Counted from the first letter of the stretch, positions 22,545 through 31,025 are shown. The stretch: 37,125 bases of DNA from Alphaproteobacteria bacterium (GCA_013203465.1 JABMNR010000117.1:1-37125), one strand, 5' to 3'. Numbers and translations: made by a program. Notes: generated by a model not told the origin, from the letters alone.

Positions 22545-25214
22545 ATGGACCGAGACGCCCCCTCCACGCCGCCGCAACCGATCCGGCGCGCCGACTACGC
22601 CCCGCCGGCGTATTCGATTGAAACCGTATCCATGACCATCGCGCTGGACGATTTGGCGACGGTTGTGCGGGCGACCCTGACCGGCCGGCCGAACAGCAAC
22701 TCGACAACCGGATCGGTGCCGCTTGTCCTCGATGGCCAGGATCAGGATCTGATCGCGGTGACCCTGAACGGCCAGACGATCCCGCGCGAGGCCTGGGTGC
22801 TGGAGCTGGAGCGACTGACCTTGCCGCCGGTTGACGGCGCCTTCGAGCTGACGATCGAGAGCCGCATAAAACCGCAGGACAACACTTCGCTGGAGGGGCT
22901 GTATCTGTCCGGCGGGATGTACTGCACCCAGTGCGAGGCCGAGGGGTTTCGCAAGATCATCTATTTCCCGGACCGGCCCGACGTCATGGCGGTCTACACC
23001 GTGCGGATCGAGGCCGATCAAGCGCGGTTCCCGGTGCTGCTGAGCAACGGCAACCGGATCGACGCCGGGGATCTGCCGGGCGGGCACCATTTCGCGGTCT
23101 GGCACGACCCGTTCCCCAAACCGTCCTATCTGTTTGCCATGGTCGCCGGTGATTTGGCCTGTGCCGAGGATCGTTTCGTCACCGCCTCGGGCCGGGAGGT
23201 GGCGCTGCGAATCTTCGTCGAGCACGGTAACGAAGGGCGTACCGGCCACGCCATGCGGGCGTTGAAACGGTCGATGCGGTGGGACGAGGAGGTCTACGGT
23301 TTCGAGTATGACCTCGACATCTTCATGATCGTCGCAGTCTCCCATTTCAATATGGGAGCGATGGAAAACAAAGGCCTAAATGTATTTAATGACAAATATA
23401 TACTGGCCGATATTGAGACAGCGTCTGATGTGGATTTTGAACGGATCGAAGGCATCGTCGCGCACGAGTACTTCCACAACTGGACCGGCAACCGAATCAC
23501 CTGCCGCGACTGGTTTCAGCTTTCGCTCAAGGAAGGGTTGACGGTTTTCCGCGACCAGGAATTCTCCGCCGATGTGCATGATCGCGGAGTCAAACGGGTC
23601 GGCGATGTGCGGTTGCTACGGACCGCGCAGTTTCCCGAGGATGCCGGACCGACCGCGCACCCGGTACGCCCGGACAGCTATATCGAGATCAACAATTTCT
23701 ACACCGTCACGATCTACGAGAAAGGGGCCGAGGTGGTGCGCATGATCCATACCTTGCTGGGCCCGGACGGGTTCCGGCGGGGCATGGATCTCTATGTCGA
23801 ACGCCACGACGGCCAGGCGGTGACCTGCGATGACTTCGTTGCCGCCATGGAGGACGCCAACGGCGCCGATCTGTCGAACTTCCGGCGGTGGTACGCGCAG
23901 GCCGGCACGCCGCGGGTGACCGCCCGCTGGACGCATGATCCCGTGGATGAAACCCTGACCCTGGACGTGCAGCAAACCACCCCGCCGACGCCGGGACAAC
24001 CGGACAAACTACCGGTGCCGATCCCGATCCGGCTGGCGTTGATCGGCTCGGATGGGATGCGCCGCCCGCTTCGGATCGCCGGTGACAACGCCGGCACCGA
24101 TGGAGAGGACGAGCGGGTCGTTGTTCTGGAACAAGATCAGCGCCGCATCGTTTTCGAGGGCGTGGCGGATAGGGTCGTGCCATCGCTGTTACGCGGGTTC
24201 TCGGCGCCGGTGACGCTGGACGCGGAGTGGTCGGCCGACGATCTTGGCTTTCTGGCAGCGGCCGATGACGATCCGTTCGGCCGTTGGGAAGCGCTGCAGA
24301 TCCTGTCGACCCGGGCCCTGCTGGCCATGGTCGAGGCAATCCGGGCGGACAGGCCGGCTACCCTCGACAACCGGGTGGTGGATGCGTTTCGGGCGAGCCT
24401 GGTCGACGACCGGCTCGAGCCCGGGTTTCTGGCCGAACTGCTCAGCCTGCCCGGTGAATCGATGCTCGGGCAAGCCATGGCGGTCTGGCACGTCGACGCG
24501 GTGCACCGGGCGCGGCGTTTGGCGCTTCAGACAGTGGGGCACGCGCTCTCCGAGGCCTGGACCGCGCTGTATGATCGGCTGGCGGGTGAGGACTCCAGTG
24601 GCGATTTGTCGACCGCCGCGACAGGCCGCCGTGCCCTGAAGAACCGGGCCTTGGGCTATCTGGTGGCCTCGGAGCACGCGGCGGGGATCGCCCGTGCCGC
24701 CGCCCAAGCCGCGCGCGCCGCGTCGATGACGGATGTTATGGGGGCCCTGGTTGCCTTGAACGACGAGGATCGGCCAGAGCGCCAGATGGCTCTCCAGGCC
24801 TTCCACGACCGTTGGCGGGACAATCCCATCGTGCTGGACAAGTGGTTCGCGCTGGAAGCCGGCTCGGCCCGCCCCGGCACCCTGGAGCGGGTCAGGGGGT
24901 TGCTCGATCATCGGGGGTTCGATCGGCGCAACCCAAACCGGGTGCGGGCGCTGATCGGTGGTTTCACGATGGGCAATGCCGTGCGGTTTCACGCCGCCGA
25001 TGGCTCGGGCTATGCCTTCCTCGCCGATCAGGTGCTGGCGTTGGATCCGGTCAATCCGCAGGTGGCGGCCAGGCTGGTTCAACCTCTGGTGCGCTGGCGG
25101 AAGTTCGATGACGGTCGCCGCCGGGCGATGACCGATGCCTTGCGCCGTGTGGTGCGGCAGCCCACTCTGTCCAAGGATGTGTACGAGATCGCCTCCAAGG
25201 CGTTATCTGACTAA
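22545..25214 (+). CDS. pepN: PepN, aminopeptidase N (M1 family)
   Basis: Zinc aminopeptidase that removes N-terminal residues from cytoplasmic peptides. 889 residues from this ATG (E. coli PepN 870). Motifs are intact: the exopeptidase GAMEN (271-275) and the zinc site H307-E308-x-x-H311 with E330 23 residues after H307, the E. coli spacing. The frame opens at a GTG 5 codons earlier, but the ATG has GAGG at a better distance. The bases around 23341-23410, encoding GAMEN and the following strand, are about one-third GC, against about two-thirds elsewhere in the gene. It stands 30 bases after the SDR gene. Confidence 0.95.
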   Translation: MDRDAPSTPPQPIRRADYAPPAYSIETVSMTIALDDLATVVRATLTGRPNSNSTTGSVPLVLDGQDQDLIAVTLNGQTIPREAWVLELERLTLPPVDGAFELTIESRIKPQDNTSLEGLYLSGGMYCTQCEAEGFRKIIYFPDRPDVMAVYTVRIEADQARFPVLLSNGNRIDAGDLPGGHHFAVWHDPFPKPSYLFAMVAGDLACAEDRFVTASGREVALRIFVEHGNEGRTGHAMRALKRSMRWDEEVYGFEYDLDIFMIVAVSHFNMGAMENKGLNVFNDKYILADIETASDVDFERIEGIVAHEYFHNWTGNRITCRDWFQLSLKEGLTVFRDQEFSADVHDRGVKRVGDVRLLRTAQFPEDAGPTAHPVRPDSYIEINNFYTVTIYEKGAEVVRMIHTLLGPDGFRRGMDLYVERHDGQAVTCDDFVAAMEDANGADLSNFRRWYAQAGTPRVTARWTHDPVDETLTLDVQQTTPPTPGQPDKLPVPIPIRLALIGSDGMRRPLRIAGDNAGTDGEDERVVVLEQDQRRIVFEGVADRVVPSLLRGFSAPVTLDAEWSADDLGFLAAADDDPFGRWEALQILSTRALLAMVEAIRADRPATLDNRVVDAFRASLVDDRLEPGFLAELLSLPGESMLGQAMAVWHVDAVHRARRLALQTVGHALSEAWTALYDRLAGEDSSGDLSTAATGRRALKNRALGYLVASEHAAGIARAAAQAARAASMTDVMGALVALNDEDRPERQMALQAFHDRWRDNPIVLDKWFALEAGSARPGTLERVRGLLDHRGFDRRNPNRVRALIGGFTMGNAVRFHAADGSGYAFLADQVLALDPVNPQVAARLVQPLVRWRKFDDGRRRAMTDALRRVVRQPTLSKDVYEIASKALSD

Positions 25215-25246
25215 CGCCGCCGCGGAAGCCGGGAAAGGACCGTGTC

Positions 25247-25963
25247 ATGAGCCAACGCAAACCGATTGTCGTCATCAACCCGAATTCGACCGAGGCGGTG
25301 ACCGAGGCCATGGACCGGGCGCTCGATCCGTTGCGGTTGGCCGGCGGGCCGGGGATCGTCAGCGTCACCAACCCGAACGGTCCTCCCGGCATCGAATGCC
25401 AAGGCCATGTCGACGACGTATCGGCCGACGTGCGGGCTTTGGTGCGTGCCCATGACGCCGAGGCGAGCGCCTTCGTCATCGCCTGCTATTCCGACCCGGG
25501 CATGCACGCCGCCCGCGAGGCGACGACCAAGCCGGTGTTCGGCATCGCCGAGTCCGGCATGCTGACGGCGATGAGCCTGGGCGAGCGGGTCGGGATCATC
25601 GCTATTCTCAGCCGGTCGGTGCCGCGTCATCTGCGCTATATCCGGGCGATGGGCGTGGAGACGCGACTGGCCGGGGACCGGGCGATCGAGCTTGGCGTTG
25701 TCGAGCTATCGGACGAGGCTCGCGCCTTCGAGCGCATGGTCAAGGTGGGCGGCGAGCTGCGCGATCAGGACGGCGCCGATGTGCTGGTGCTTGGGTGCGC
25801 CGGCATGGCGCGCTACCGCGAACGGCTGGCCGAACGGTTGGGCATTCCGGTGGTCGACCCGACCCAAGCGGCGGTCGGCATGGCGATCACGGCGGTGTAC
25901 CTGGGTCAGACCAACGCCCGGCCGATCACGGCGGCCGCACCGGCGTCTCAGGCCGCCGAATGA
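25247..25963 (+). CDS. Asp/Glu/hydantoin racemase-family protein
   Basis: 238 residues. The two catalytic cysteines of the family are present: C80 in VIACYSDPG and C184 in VLGCAGMA. The N terminus VVINPNSTEAVTEAM is typical of hydantoin and allantoin racemases. The ATG is preceded by GGAAAGGA. Its stop overlaps the start of the following deacetylase gene by 4 bases (ATGA). The coupling with a PuuE-like enzyme suggests racemisation of allantoin or a related hydantoin; other racemase substrates or arylmalonate-type decarboxylation cannot be excluded. Confidence 0.85.
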   Translation: MSQRKPIVVINPNSTEAVTEAMDRALDPLRLAGGPGIVSVTNPNGPPGIECQGHVDDVSADVRALVRAHDAEASAFVIACYSDPGMHAAREATTKPVFGIAESGMLTAMSLGERVGIIAILSRSVPRHLRYIRAMGVETRLAGDRAIELGVVELSDEARAFERMVKVGGELRDQDGADVLVLGCAGMARYRERLAERLGIPVVDPTQAAVGMAITAVYLGQTNARPITAAAPASQAAE

Positions 25964-26850
25964 CGCGACGGCCAAGTCACGGCCGCTTTGCCTATACGCC
26001 AATCGTGGGACGGGAGGCGCCGGACTGGCCCGGAGGTCGGCGGCTGGCGGTTTACATAGCACTGAACATCGAGGTGTTCGCATTCAACGAGGGGCTGGGC
26101 GCCGAGTTGGCGCCGGGTGGACCGCCGCCGGATGTGCTGAACCACGCCTGGCGCGACTACGGCAACCGGGTCGGCGTATGGCGGCTGCTGGATGAGTTCT
26201 ACCGGCTGGAGTTGCCGGTCACGGTGCTGGTCAACGCCGATGCCTATACCGAGTGCCCGACCGTCATGGACGCGTTCCGGGCGCGGGGCGACGAGGTGGT
26301 CGCCCACGGCCGCACCAACGCCGAACGCCAGGGGGTGCTGTCCGAGGCCGACGAGCGCGCGCTGATCGCCGAGACCACGGAGACGATCGCCAAGGCCGAA
26401 GGCACGCGGCCAACGGGTTGGCTCGGCCCATGGATTTCCGAGAGCCGGGTGACGCCCGATCTGCTGGCCGAGGCGGGGTATGATTACCTGTTGGACTGGT
26501 GCCATGACGACCAACCGGTGTGGATGGCGGCACGCGACGGCGGGCGCATTCTGTCGGTGCCGTACCCGCAGGAGCTGAACGACATTCCCGCCGTCGTCGC
26601 CCGTAAGGTCGAGGGCCGCGCCTTCGCCGAGATGATCATCGACGGGTTTGACGAGCAACTGAAACAATCTGCCAAGCAGCCACTGGTGTTCGGCATCGCG
26701 CTGCATCCCTACATCGTCGGCCAACCGCATCGGCTGCGGCCGCTACGCGATGCCTTGGAGCACATCGCCCGGCACCTCGACGAGGTGTGGCTGTGCCACG
26801 CGGGTGACATCGCCCGGCATTGGGATGACCAGATGCCCTCTAAAAATTAA
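25960..26850 (+). CDS. Polysaccharide deacetylase-family protein, PuuE allantoinase-like
   Basis: 296 residues of the NodB-homology fold. Family segments: LAVYIALNIEVFAFNEG (about 29-45), WRDYGNRVGVWRLLDEFYRL (about 64-83), VTVLVNADAYTE (about 87-98), the HGRTN motif with H116, and GWLGPW followed by LLDWCHDDQPVWM (about 153-189). The HGxxN motif, lacking the second His of true chitin deacetylases, is characteristic of the PuuE/allantoinase-like branch, which hydrolyses allantoin without needing metal. It starts within the racemase stop codon. The gene ends just before an AT-rich gap. An amidase for another cyclic ureide is possible. Confidence 0.78.
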   Translation: MTRRPSHGRFAYTPIVGREAPDWPGGRRLAVYIALNIEVFAFNEGLGAELAPGGPPPDVLNHAWRDYGNRVGVWRLLDEFYRLELPVTVLVNADAYTECPTVMDAFRARGDEVVAHGRTNAERQGVLSEADERALIAETTETIAKAEGTRPTGWLGPWISESRVTPDLLAEAGYDYLLDWCHDDQPVWMAARDGGRILSVPYPQELNDIPAVVARKVEGRAFAEMIIDGFDEQLKQSAKQPLVFGIALHPYIVGQPHRLRPLRDALEHIARHLDEVWLCHAGDIARHWDDQMPSKN

Positions 26851-26993
26851 CGATTCTTGGACAGTTAGCGTTTATACAATTGCCATCGATCAACCCGAGT
26901 ACGCCCCTAGACGATGCCAGAGCGAGATGCCCAGCAGGTTGAGATTTCGGTCGATGAGCTGACGCATGCATTGGTGGTGGGTGATCCCGCGCC

Positions 26994-27530
26994 TTGTCGC
27001 GTTTGTTCGAGGCACGCGGTCTGGAGGTTCCTAAAGTCGTTTGGAATCCCACGCTGGATGTGGCCGGGATGCCGAAGCTGAGCTTTTTGATCGACTACTG
27101 GCGGGGTGCATGGCGTGACGGCGAGCCGCCAGGATGCGACGCGATCGACCCGATGATGCTGAAACCGGTGCTTGGGCATGTGATGATTTGCGAGCCCATG
27201 GACGCTGGGACCGATTTCCTGATCCGACTGTACGGCACGAAGATGGCACAGCACATGGGCCGGGATTTGACCGGAGAGCGGATGTCCCGGTTTCAACCGG
27301 ACTCATACATCAACGATTTTTATCTCGCGACGTATCGGGCCGTGGCCGCTCGGGGAGAGCCCCTGTACACCCATCACTGGCCGTCCACGCAGGCCTTTGC
27401 CAACGAGATTCCACGCATTCTTCTGCCTTTCTTCCAGGATGGAAAAGTCACCCGCATCTTGGGGTGTACAGATGCGAAGCCGAGAAAACCCGTCATTCGG
27501 CGTGGTTGGGAAATCAACCAACCGAGATGA
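26994..27530 (+). CDS. PAS-fold protein (PF07310-like), copy 1
   Basis: 178 residues in the longest form, one PAS-like domain: FLIDYWRGAWRDGEPPGCDA (about 31-50), LGHVMICEPMDAGTDFLIRL (about 60-79), YGTKMAQHMGRDLTGER and a final IPRILLPFFQDGKVTRILGC strand pair. This is the layout of a small soluble alphaproteobacterial PAS family of unknown signal and partner. The only early starts are TTG at 26994 and others up to ATG 27069; none has a good ribosome site, so the N terminus is uncertain. A GATTC site sits in the upstream gap. It converges with a second PAS gene of the same family. Confidence 0.7.
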   Translation: MSRLFEARGLEVPKVVWNPTLDVAGMPKLSFLIDYWRGAWRDGEPPGCDAIDPMMLKPVLGHVMICEPMDAGTDFLIRLYGTKMAQHMGRDLTGERMSRFQPDSYINDFYLATYRAVAARGEPLYTHHWPSTQAFANEIPRILLPFFQDGKVTRILGCTDAKPRKPVIRRGWEINQPR

Positions 27531-27578
27531 TCGGCCCGGGATAATTGGCCCGGGATAATTGGCCCGAGATGACCGGCG
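27523..27578. repeat. Four tandem 14-base repeats
   Basis: Units CGAGATGATCGGCC (27523-27536), CGGGATAATTGGCC (27537-27550), the same again (27551-27564) and CGAGATGACCGGCG (27565-27578). The inner two are identical. They cover the stop codon of the PAS copy 1 gene and the gap after it. They are too short and regular for CRISPR; slippage duplication is likely. Confidence 0.85.
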
Positions 27579-27632
27579 TCGTGCCATGAGCCTTGGAATC
27601 AAGGGACCAACCCACCGCCGTGGTTGGGGAAG

Positions 27633-28181
27633 TCAAGAGAACGCGTAGCCGCCGAGAATGATGTCGACCGAGTTGCCATTCAGGGTCAGTGGCAAGAGGA
27701 GACGCGAATACCCCCGGTAACAGCGGTCCGCCGAGATGCTGCGGCCTGTCAGATAACTGGGTTGCATGGTACGGCGCACGCGCTCGAAATCCGCGTAGGC
27801 CTCTTCGAAATTGTCGACGTGGCGAAGATCGGCGAACCGCTTGCCGGTCCGGTCCTCGCCGAACTCCTGCACCAGCGCGGTGCCAAACAGCCGAATTCTG
27901 AAAGCGTCAAGAGTGTCGGCGGCCTCGACCAGCATCAAACTCGGCAGCATGAACCGCAGATCGTTCGGGTCGATGTCGGACCGGAAAGCAAGGGCGTTGT
28001 CGCCGCGCACCGTCTCCCAATGCGCCTTGAGCTGAAGCAGCAGCGGCTCCCGGGGCACTTGTCCTGCATGGGCGGAGGCAACGGGGCTGGAAATCGAGCG
28101 CTCGGCCGACACGGAAGCGGTTACGGCTTCGGGCGATGTTCCAAAACGCTGGATTCGGGTACGATTATCGTTCGCTAACAT
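27633..28181 (-). CDS. PAS-fold protein (PF07310-like), copy 2
   Basis: 182 residues with a disordered N terminus (Ser/Ala-rich, to about 45) followed by one PAS-like domain: LQLKAHWETVRGDNALAFRS, then LRFMLPSLMLVEAADTLDAF, RIRLFGTALVQEFGEDRTGK and a terminal LLLPLTLNGNSVDIILGGYA. The block order matches copy 1 (domain start, RLxGT, DxTG, LPxxxNG). The ATG at 28181 has GGAGGAGAGG (28191-28200) 9 bases upstream, which favours it over the in-frame ATG at 28202. A GANTC-bearing palindrome (28201-28219) lies directly upstream, so cell-cycle or methylation control is possible. Ligand and role are unknown. Confidence 0.7.
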   Translation of the reverse strand: MLANDNRTRIQRFGTSPEAVTASVSAERSISSPVASAHAGQVPREPLLLQLKAHWETVRGDNALAFRSDIDPNDLRFMLPSLMLVEAADTLDAFRIRLFGTALVQEFGEDRTGKRFADLRHVDNFEEAYADFERVRRTMQPSYLTGRSISADRCYRGYSRLLLPLTLNGNSVDIILGGYAFS

Positions 28182-28200
28182 GGCATCTTGCCTCTCCTCC

Positions 28201-28219
28201 ATCGAGTCTTTGACTCGAT
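28201..28219. promoter_or_regulatory. GANTC-containing palindrome upstream of PAS copy 2
   Basis: ATCGAGTC (28201-28208) and GACTCGAT (28212-28219) form an 8-base inverted repeat with a 3-base spacer. Each arm holds a GANTC methylation site. On the minus strand TTGCGT (28256-28251) and TAAAAT (28232-28227), 18 bases apart, could be a promoter that starts transcription at about this palindrome. Confidence 0.45.
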
Positions 28220-28300
28220 AAAGGGTATTTTACGGACAATTTTATTGAATACGCAATAGGTATGTTTCACCTGCGGGCTCAGGCATCTGAAATGGTTCTC

Positions 28301-28329
28301 TTGCCTTTCGTTTCATATGAAACTAATTT
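28301..28329 (+). promoter_or_regulatory. Candidate promoter with a 14-base palindromic operator
   Basis: GTTTCATATGAAAC (28310-28323) is a perfect palindrome. It lies between TTGCCT (28301-28306) and TAATTT (28324-28329), which are 17 bases apart and could serve as -35 and -10 elements for the MBL-fold gene starting at 28359. A repressor bound there would block polymerase. The regulator is not in the window. Confidence 0.5.
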
Positions 28330-28358
28330 GCCGATACCGACCAGAAGAGGAAGATTTC

Positions 28359-29333
28359 ATGGCCAAAGCCTTCGCGTCCGCCGCCGATCTCGACGAGAAG
28401 AAGATTACGTTCGATAAGCTGGCCGAGGGCGTCTACGCCTTCACCGCCGAGGGTGATCCGAACACCGGCGTGATCATCGGTGACGAGGGGGTCATGGTGA
28501 TCGATGCCCGCGCCACGCCGGTGCTGGCGCGCGAGCTGATGGACTACATCGCCACCGTGACCGACCTGCCGGTCAGCCATGTGATGCTGACCCACTACCA
28601 CGCGGTCCGCGTGCTCGGCGCGTCGGGTTATCCGACCAACACCATCATGGCCTCGCGCGATACCTGGGATCTGATCGTCGAACGCGGTCAGCAGGACATG
28701 GACAGCGAGATCGGCCGCTTCCCGAGGTTGTTTCAAGCGGTCGAGACCATCCCCGGCCTGACCTGGCCGACCGTGGTCATCGACGGCGTGCTGCGGATGA
28801 AGTTCGGCGATCGCTGGCTTGAGATCAAGCAGGTCGGCCGCGGTCACACCAAGGGCGACACCATCGTCTGGTTGCCCGACGACAAGATTCTGTTCGCCGG
28901 CGATCTGGTGGAAGAGGGAGCGACCCCGTATTGCGGTGACGCCTACTACACCCATTGGCCGACCACGTTGGACAATCTCCGTGCGCTCGGCCCGGCGCAG
29001 ATGATGCCGGGACGGGGCGAGGCGATGAAGACGCCGGAAGACAGTATCCGGGCGATTGAGGGCACGCGATCCTTCACCGCCGACCTTTACGGCTCGGTCA
29101 AGGCGGGCGTGCAGGCCGGCAAGTCTCTGGGGGACATCTATGTCGATGCCTATCGGGCGCTGCACCCGACCTACGGCCACTGGGTGATCTTCGATCACTG
29201 CATGCCGTTCAACGTCAGCCGCGCCTTCGACGAAGCGAGCGGGATCGCCGATCCGCGCATCTGGACGGCCGCGCGCGACAACGAGATGTGGCATTCACTG
29301 CAAGACGCCTTGGCCACGCTCGACAAAACATAG
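28359..29333 (+). CDS. Metallo-beta-lactamase-fold protein with altered HxHxDH motif
   Basis: 324 residues of the MBL fold. The usual HxHxDH is H79-Y-H81-A-V83-R84: both metal-1 histidines remain, while the metal-2 Asp and His are replaced by Val and Arg. H163 (GRGHT) and D182 (FAGDLV) are kept. Thus one metal site at most looks complete, so a classical binuclear hydrolase mechanism is doubtful. The ATG at 28359 is preceded by AGAGGAAG. It is the first gene of a set with an FAD monooxygenase (21-base gap) and a DUF2783-type protein. A role in handling a product of the monooxygenase is inferred. Confidence 0.8.
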   Translation: MAKAFASAADLDEKKITFDKLAEGVYAFTAEGDPNTGVIIGDEGVMVIDARATPVLARELMDYIATVTDLPVSHVMLTHYHAVRVLGASGYPTNTIMASRDTWDLIVERGQQDMDSEIGRFPRLFQAVETIPGLTWPTVVIDGVLRMKFGDRWLEIKQVGRGHTKGDTIVWLPDDKILFAGDLVEEGATPYCGDAYYTHWPTTLDNLRALGPAQMMPGRGEAMKTPEDSIRAIEGTRSFTADLYGSVKAGVQAGKSLGDIYVDAYRALHPTYGHWVIFDHCMPFNVSRAFDEASGIADPRIWTAARDNEMWHSLQDALATLDKT

Positions 29334-29354
29334 GGCGATCGCGGGGAGACCGGC

Positions 29355-31022
29355 ATGGTGTCCAGCTACACGCATCCTCGTTATGCCGCCGCCGTGCCGC
29401 CGGAGCTGTCAGACGGCTCGGTGAGGCGGGTGCCGGTGGTGATCGTGGGCGGCGGCCCGGTCGGCTTGGCGGCGGCGGGGGAGTTCGCGCGGCTCGGCCG
29501 GGAGACGGTGCTGCTGGACGAAGACGACACGGTGTCCACTGGCAGCCGGGCGATCTGTTGGGCCAAGCGCAGCCTTGAGGTGTTCGACCGTATCGGCGTG
29601 GCCGATCGCATGGTCGACAAGGGCGTGGTCTGGAAGCTCGGGCGGCTCTTTCACCGTGACCGGGAGGTGTACAATTTCGATCTGCTGCCCGAGGACGGGC
29701 ACAAGATGCCCGCCTTCATCAATCTGCAGCAATACTACGTCGAGGACTATCTGGTCGACGCGGTGACGGCGCTGGGCAAGACCGACATGCGCTGGAAGAA
29801 CCGGGCGATCAATCTGGAGGTTCTGCGGGATGGTGCCGCGCGGCTGACGGTCGTAACCCCGCATGGGCAGTATGCCATCGAGGCCGAGGTGGTGTTGGCC
29901 GCCGATGGGGTCCGCAGCCCGATCCGCACCAGCCTTGGTCTGGATTTCGAGGGCAAGGTGTTCGAGGACCGGTTTCTGATCGCCGACGTCCGGATGAAGG
30001 CCGATTTCCCGTCCGAACGCTGGTTCTGGTTTGAGCCGCCGTTTCATTCCGGCCAGTCGGTATTGCTGCACAAGCAGCCGGACGACGTCTACCGCATCGA
30101 CTTCCAACTCGGTTGGGACGCCGACCCCGAGCACGAGAAAAAGCCCGAGGTGGTGATCCCGCGCCTCAAGCAGATGCTGGGCGAAGGGGTGGCATTCGAC
30201 CTGGAATGGGTCAGCGTCTACACCTTCACCTGCCGGCGGATGGCGCGCTTCCGGCACGGCCCGGTGTTCTTCGTCGGTGACAGCGCCCATGTGGTCAGCC
30301 CGTTCGGCGCCCGTGGCGGCAACGGCGGGATCCAAGACATCGACGATCTGTGCTGGAAGGTCGACCGGGTGTTGAAGGGCGAGACGCCGGCGGCCCTGCT
30401 CGATACCTATGACGACGAGCGCATCCCGGCGGCCGACGAGAACATCCTGAATTCCACCCGCTCGACCGATTTCATGACTCCGAAAAGCCAAGCCAGCGCC
30501 GATTTCCGCGAGGCGGCGCTGGAGATGGCGGCGGATCTGCCGTTCGCCCGGCGGATCGTCAACTCCGGCCGTCTATCGATGCCGCACACCTATCGGGTGA
30601 CGCCGTTGAACACATCGGATGACGAGGTGTGGGCCGGAGGACCGGCGCCGGGTGCGCCGGCGCTGGATGCGCCGGTGTTGGCCAAGAGCGCGCCGTGGCT
30701 GCTCAATCACCTCGGTCATCGGCTCGTCGCTCTGCATTTCACCGAACACGCGTCAGCCGTCGAGCCGTTCGCGATCGATGGCGTCGAAACCGTGGTTGTC
30801 GCCCGCCAAGGTCAAGCATCGCGGGCCACAACCCTGATCGACCCGGATGGCACGGTATTCCGGCGTTACGCCGCCCATGACGGCACGGTCTACCTCATCC
30901 GGCCGGACCAGCACGTGGCGGCGCGTTTCGGTACCGCGAGCATGGCGGCGGTTGAGCGAGCGCGGGATCGGGCGCTGGGCTTGGTGCACGATCAGCAGCC
31001 GCGCCGCGCGGCGGGAGCCTAG
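29355..31022 (+). CDS. FAD-dependent aromatic monooxygenase-like protein
   Basis: 555 residues of the PHBH/MhpA-like flavin monooxygenase family, which hydroxylate phenolic compounds with NAD(P)H and oxygen. The FAD loop VGGGPVGLAAAGEFARLG is at 31-48, the DG motif VLAADGVRSPIR at about 180-191 and the second FAD motif GDSAHVVSPFGARGGNGG starts at 308. A C-terminal thioredoxin-like domain (about 440-540) is typical of MhpA/PheA-type members. GGGGAGA precedes the ATG. It is between the MBL gene and the DUF2783-type gene, so these three are probably one operon for an aromatic substrate not identifiable here. Confidence 0.85.
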   Translation: MVSSYTHPRYAAAVPPELSDGSVRRVPVVIVGGGPVGLAAAGEFARLGRETVLLDEDDTVSTGSRAICWAKRSLEVFDRIGVADRMVDKGVVWKLGRLFHRDREVYNFDLLPEDGHKMPAFINLQQYYVEDYLVDAVTALGKTDMRWKNRAINLEVLRDGAARLTVVTPHGQYAIEAEVVLAADGVRSPIRTSLGLDFEGKVFEDRFLIADVRMKADFPSERWFWFEPPFHSGQSVLLHKQPDDVYRIDFQLGWDADPEHEKKPEVVIPRLKQMLGEGVAFDLEWVSVYTFTCRRMARFRHGPVFFVGDSAHVVSPFGARGGNGGIQDIDDLCWKVDRVLKGETPAALLDTYDDERIPAADENILNSTRSTDFMTPKSQASADFREAALEMAADLPFARRIVNSGRLSMPHTYRVTPLNTSDDEVWAGGPAPGAPALDAPVLAKSAPWLLNHLGHRLVALHFTEHASAVEPFAIDGVETVVVARQGQASRATTLIDPDGTVFRRYAAHDGTVYLIRPDQHVAARFGTASMAAVERARDRALGLVHDQQPRRAAGA

Positions 31023-31025
31023 GCG

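Noticed and set aside
21627-23345. Long minus-strand open frame (572 codons) opposite the SDR and pepN
   Set aside because: It is a GC-driven shadow: it has no recognisable motif, while the plus strand encodes a full SDR and aminopeptidase N.
27523-27578. CRISPR-like array
   Set aside because: The 14-base units are contiguous with no spacers and no cas genes are near.
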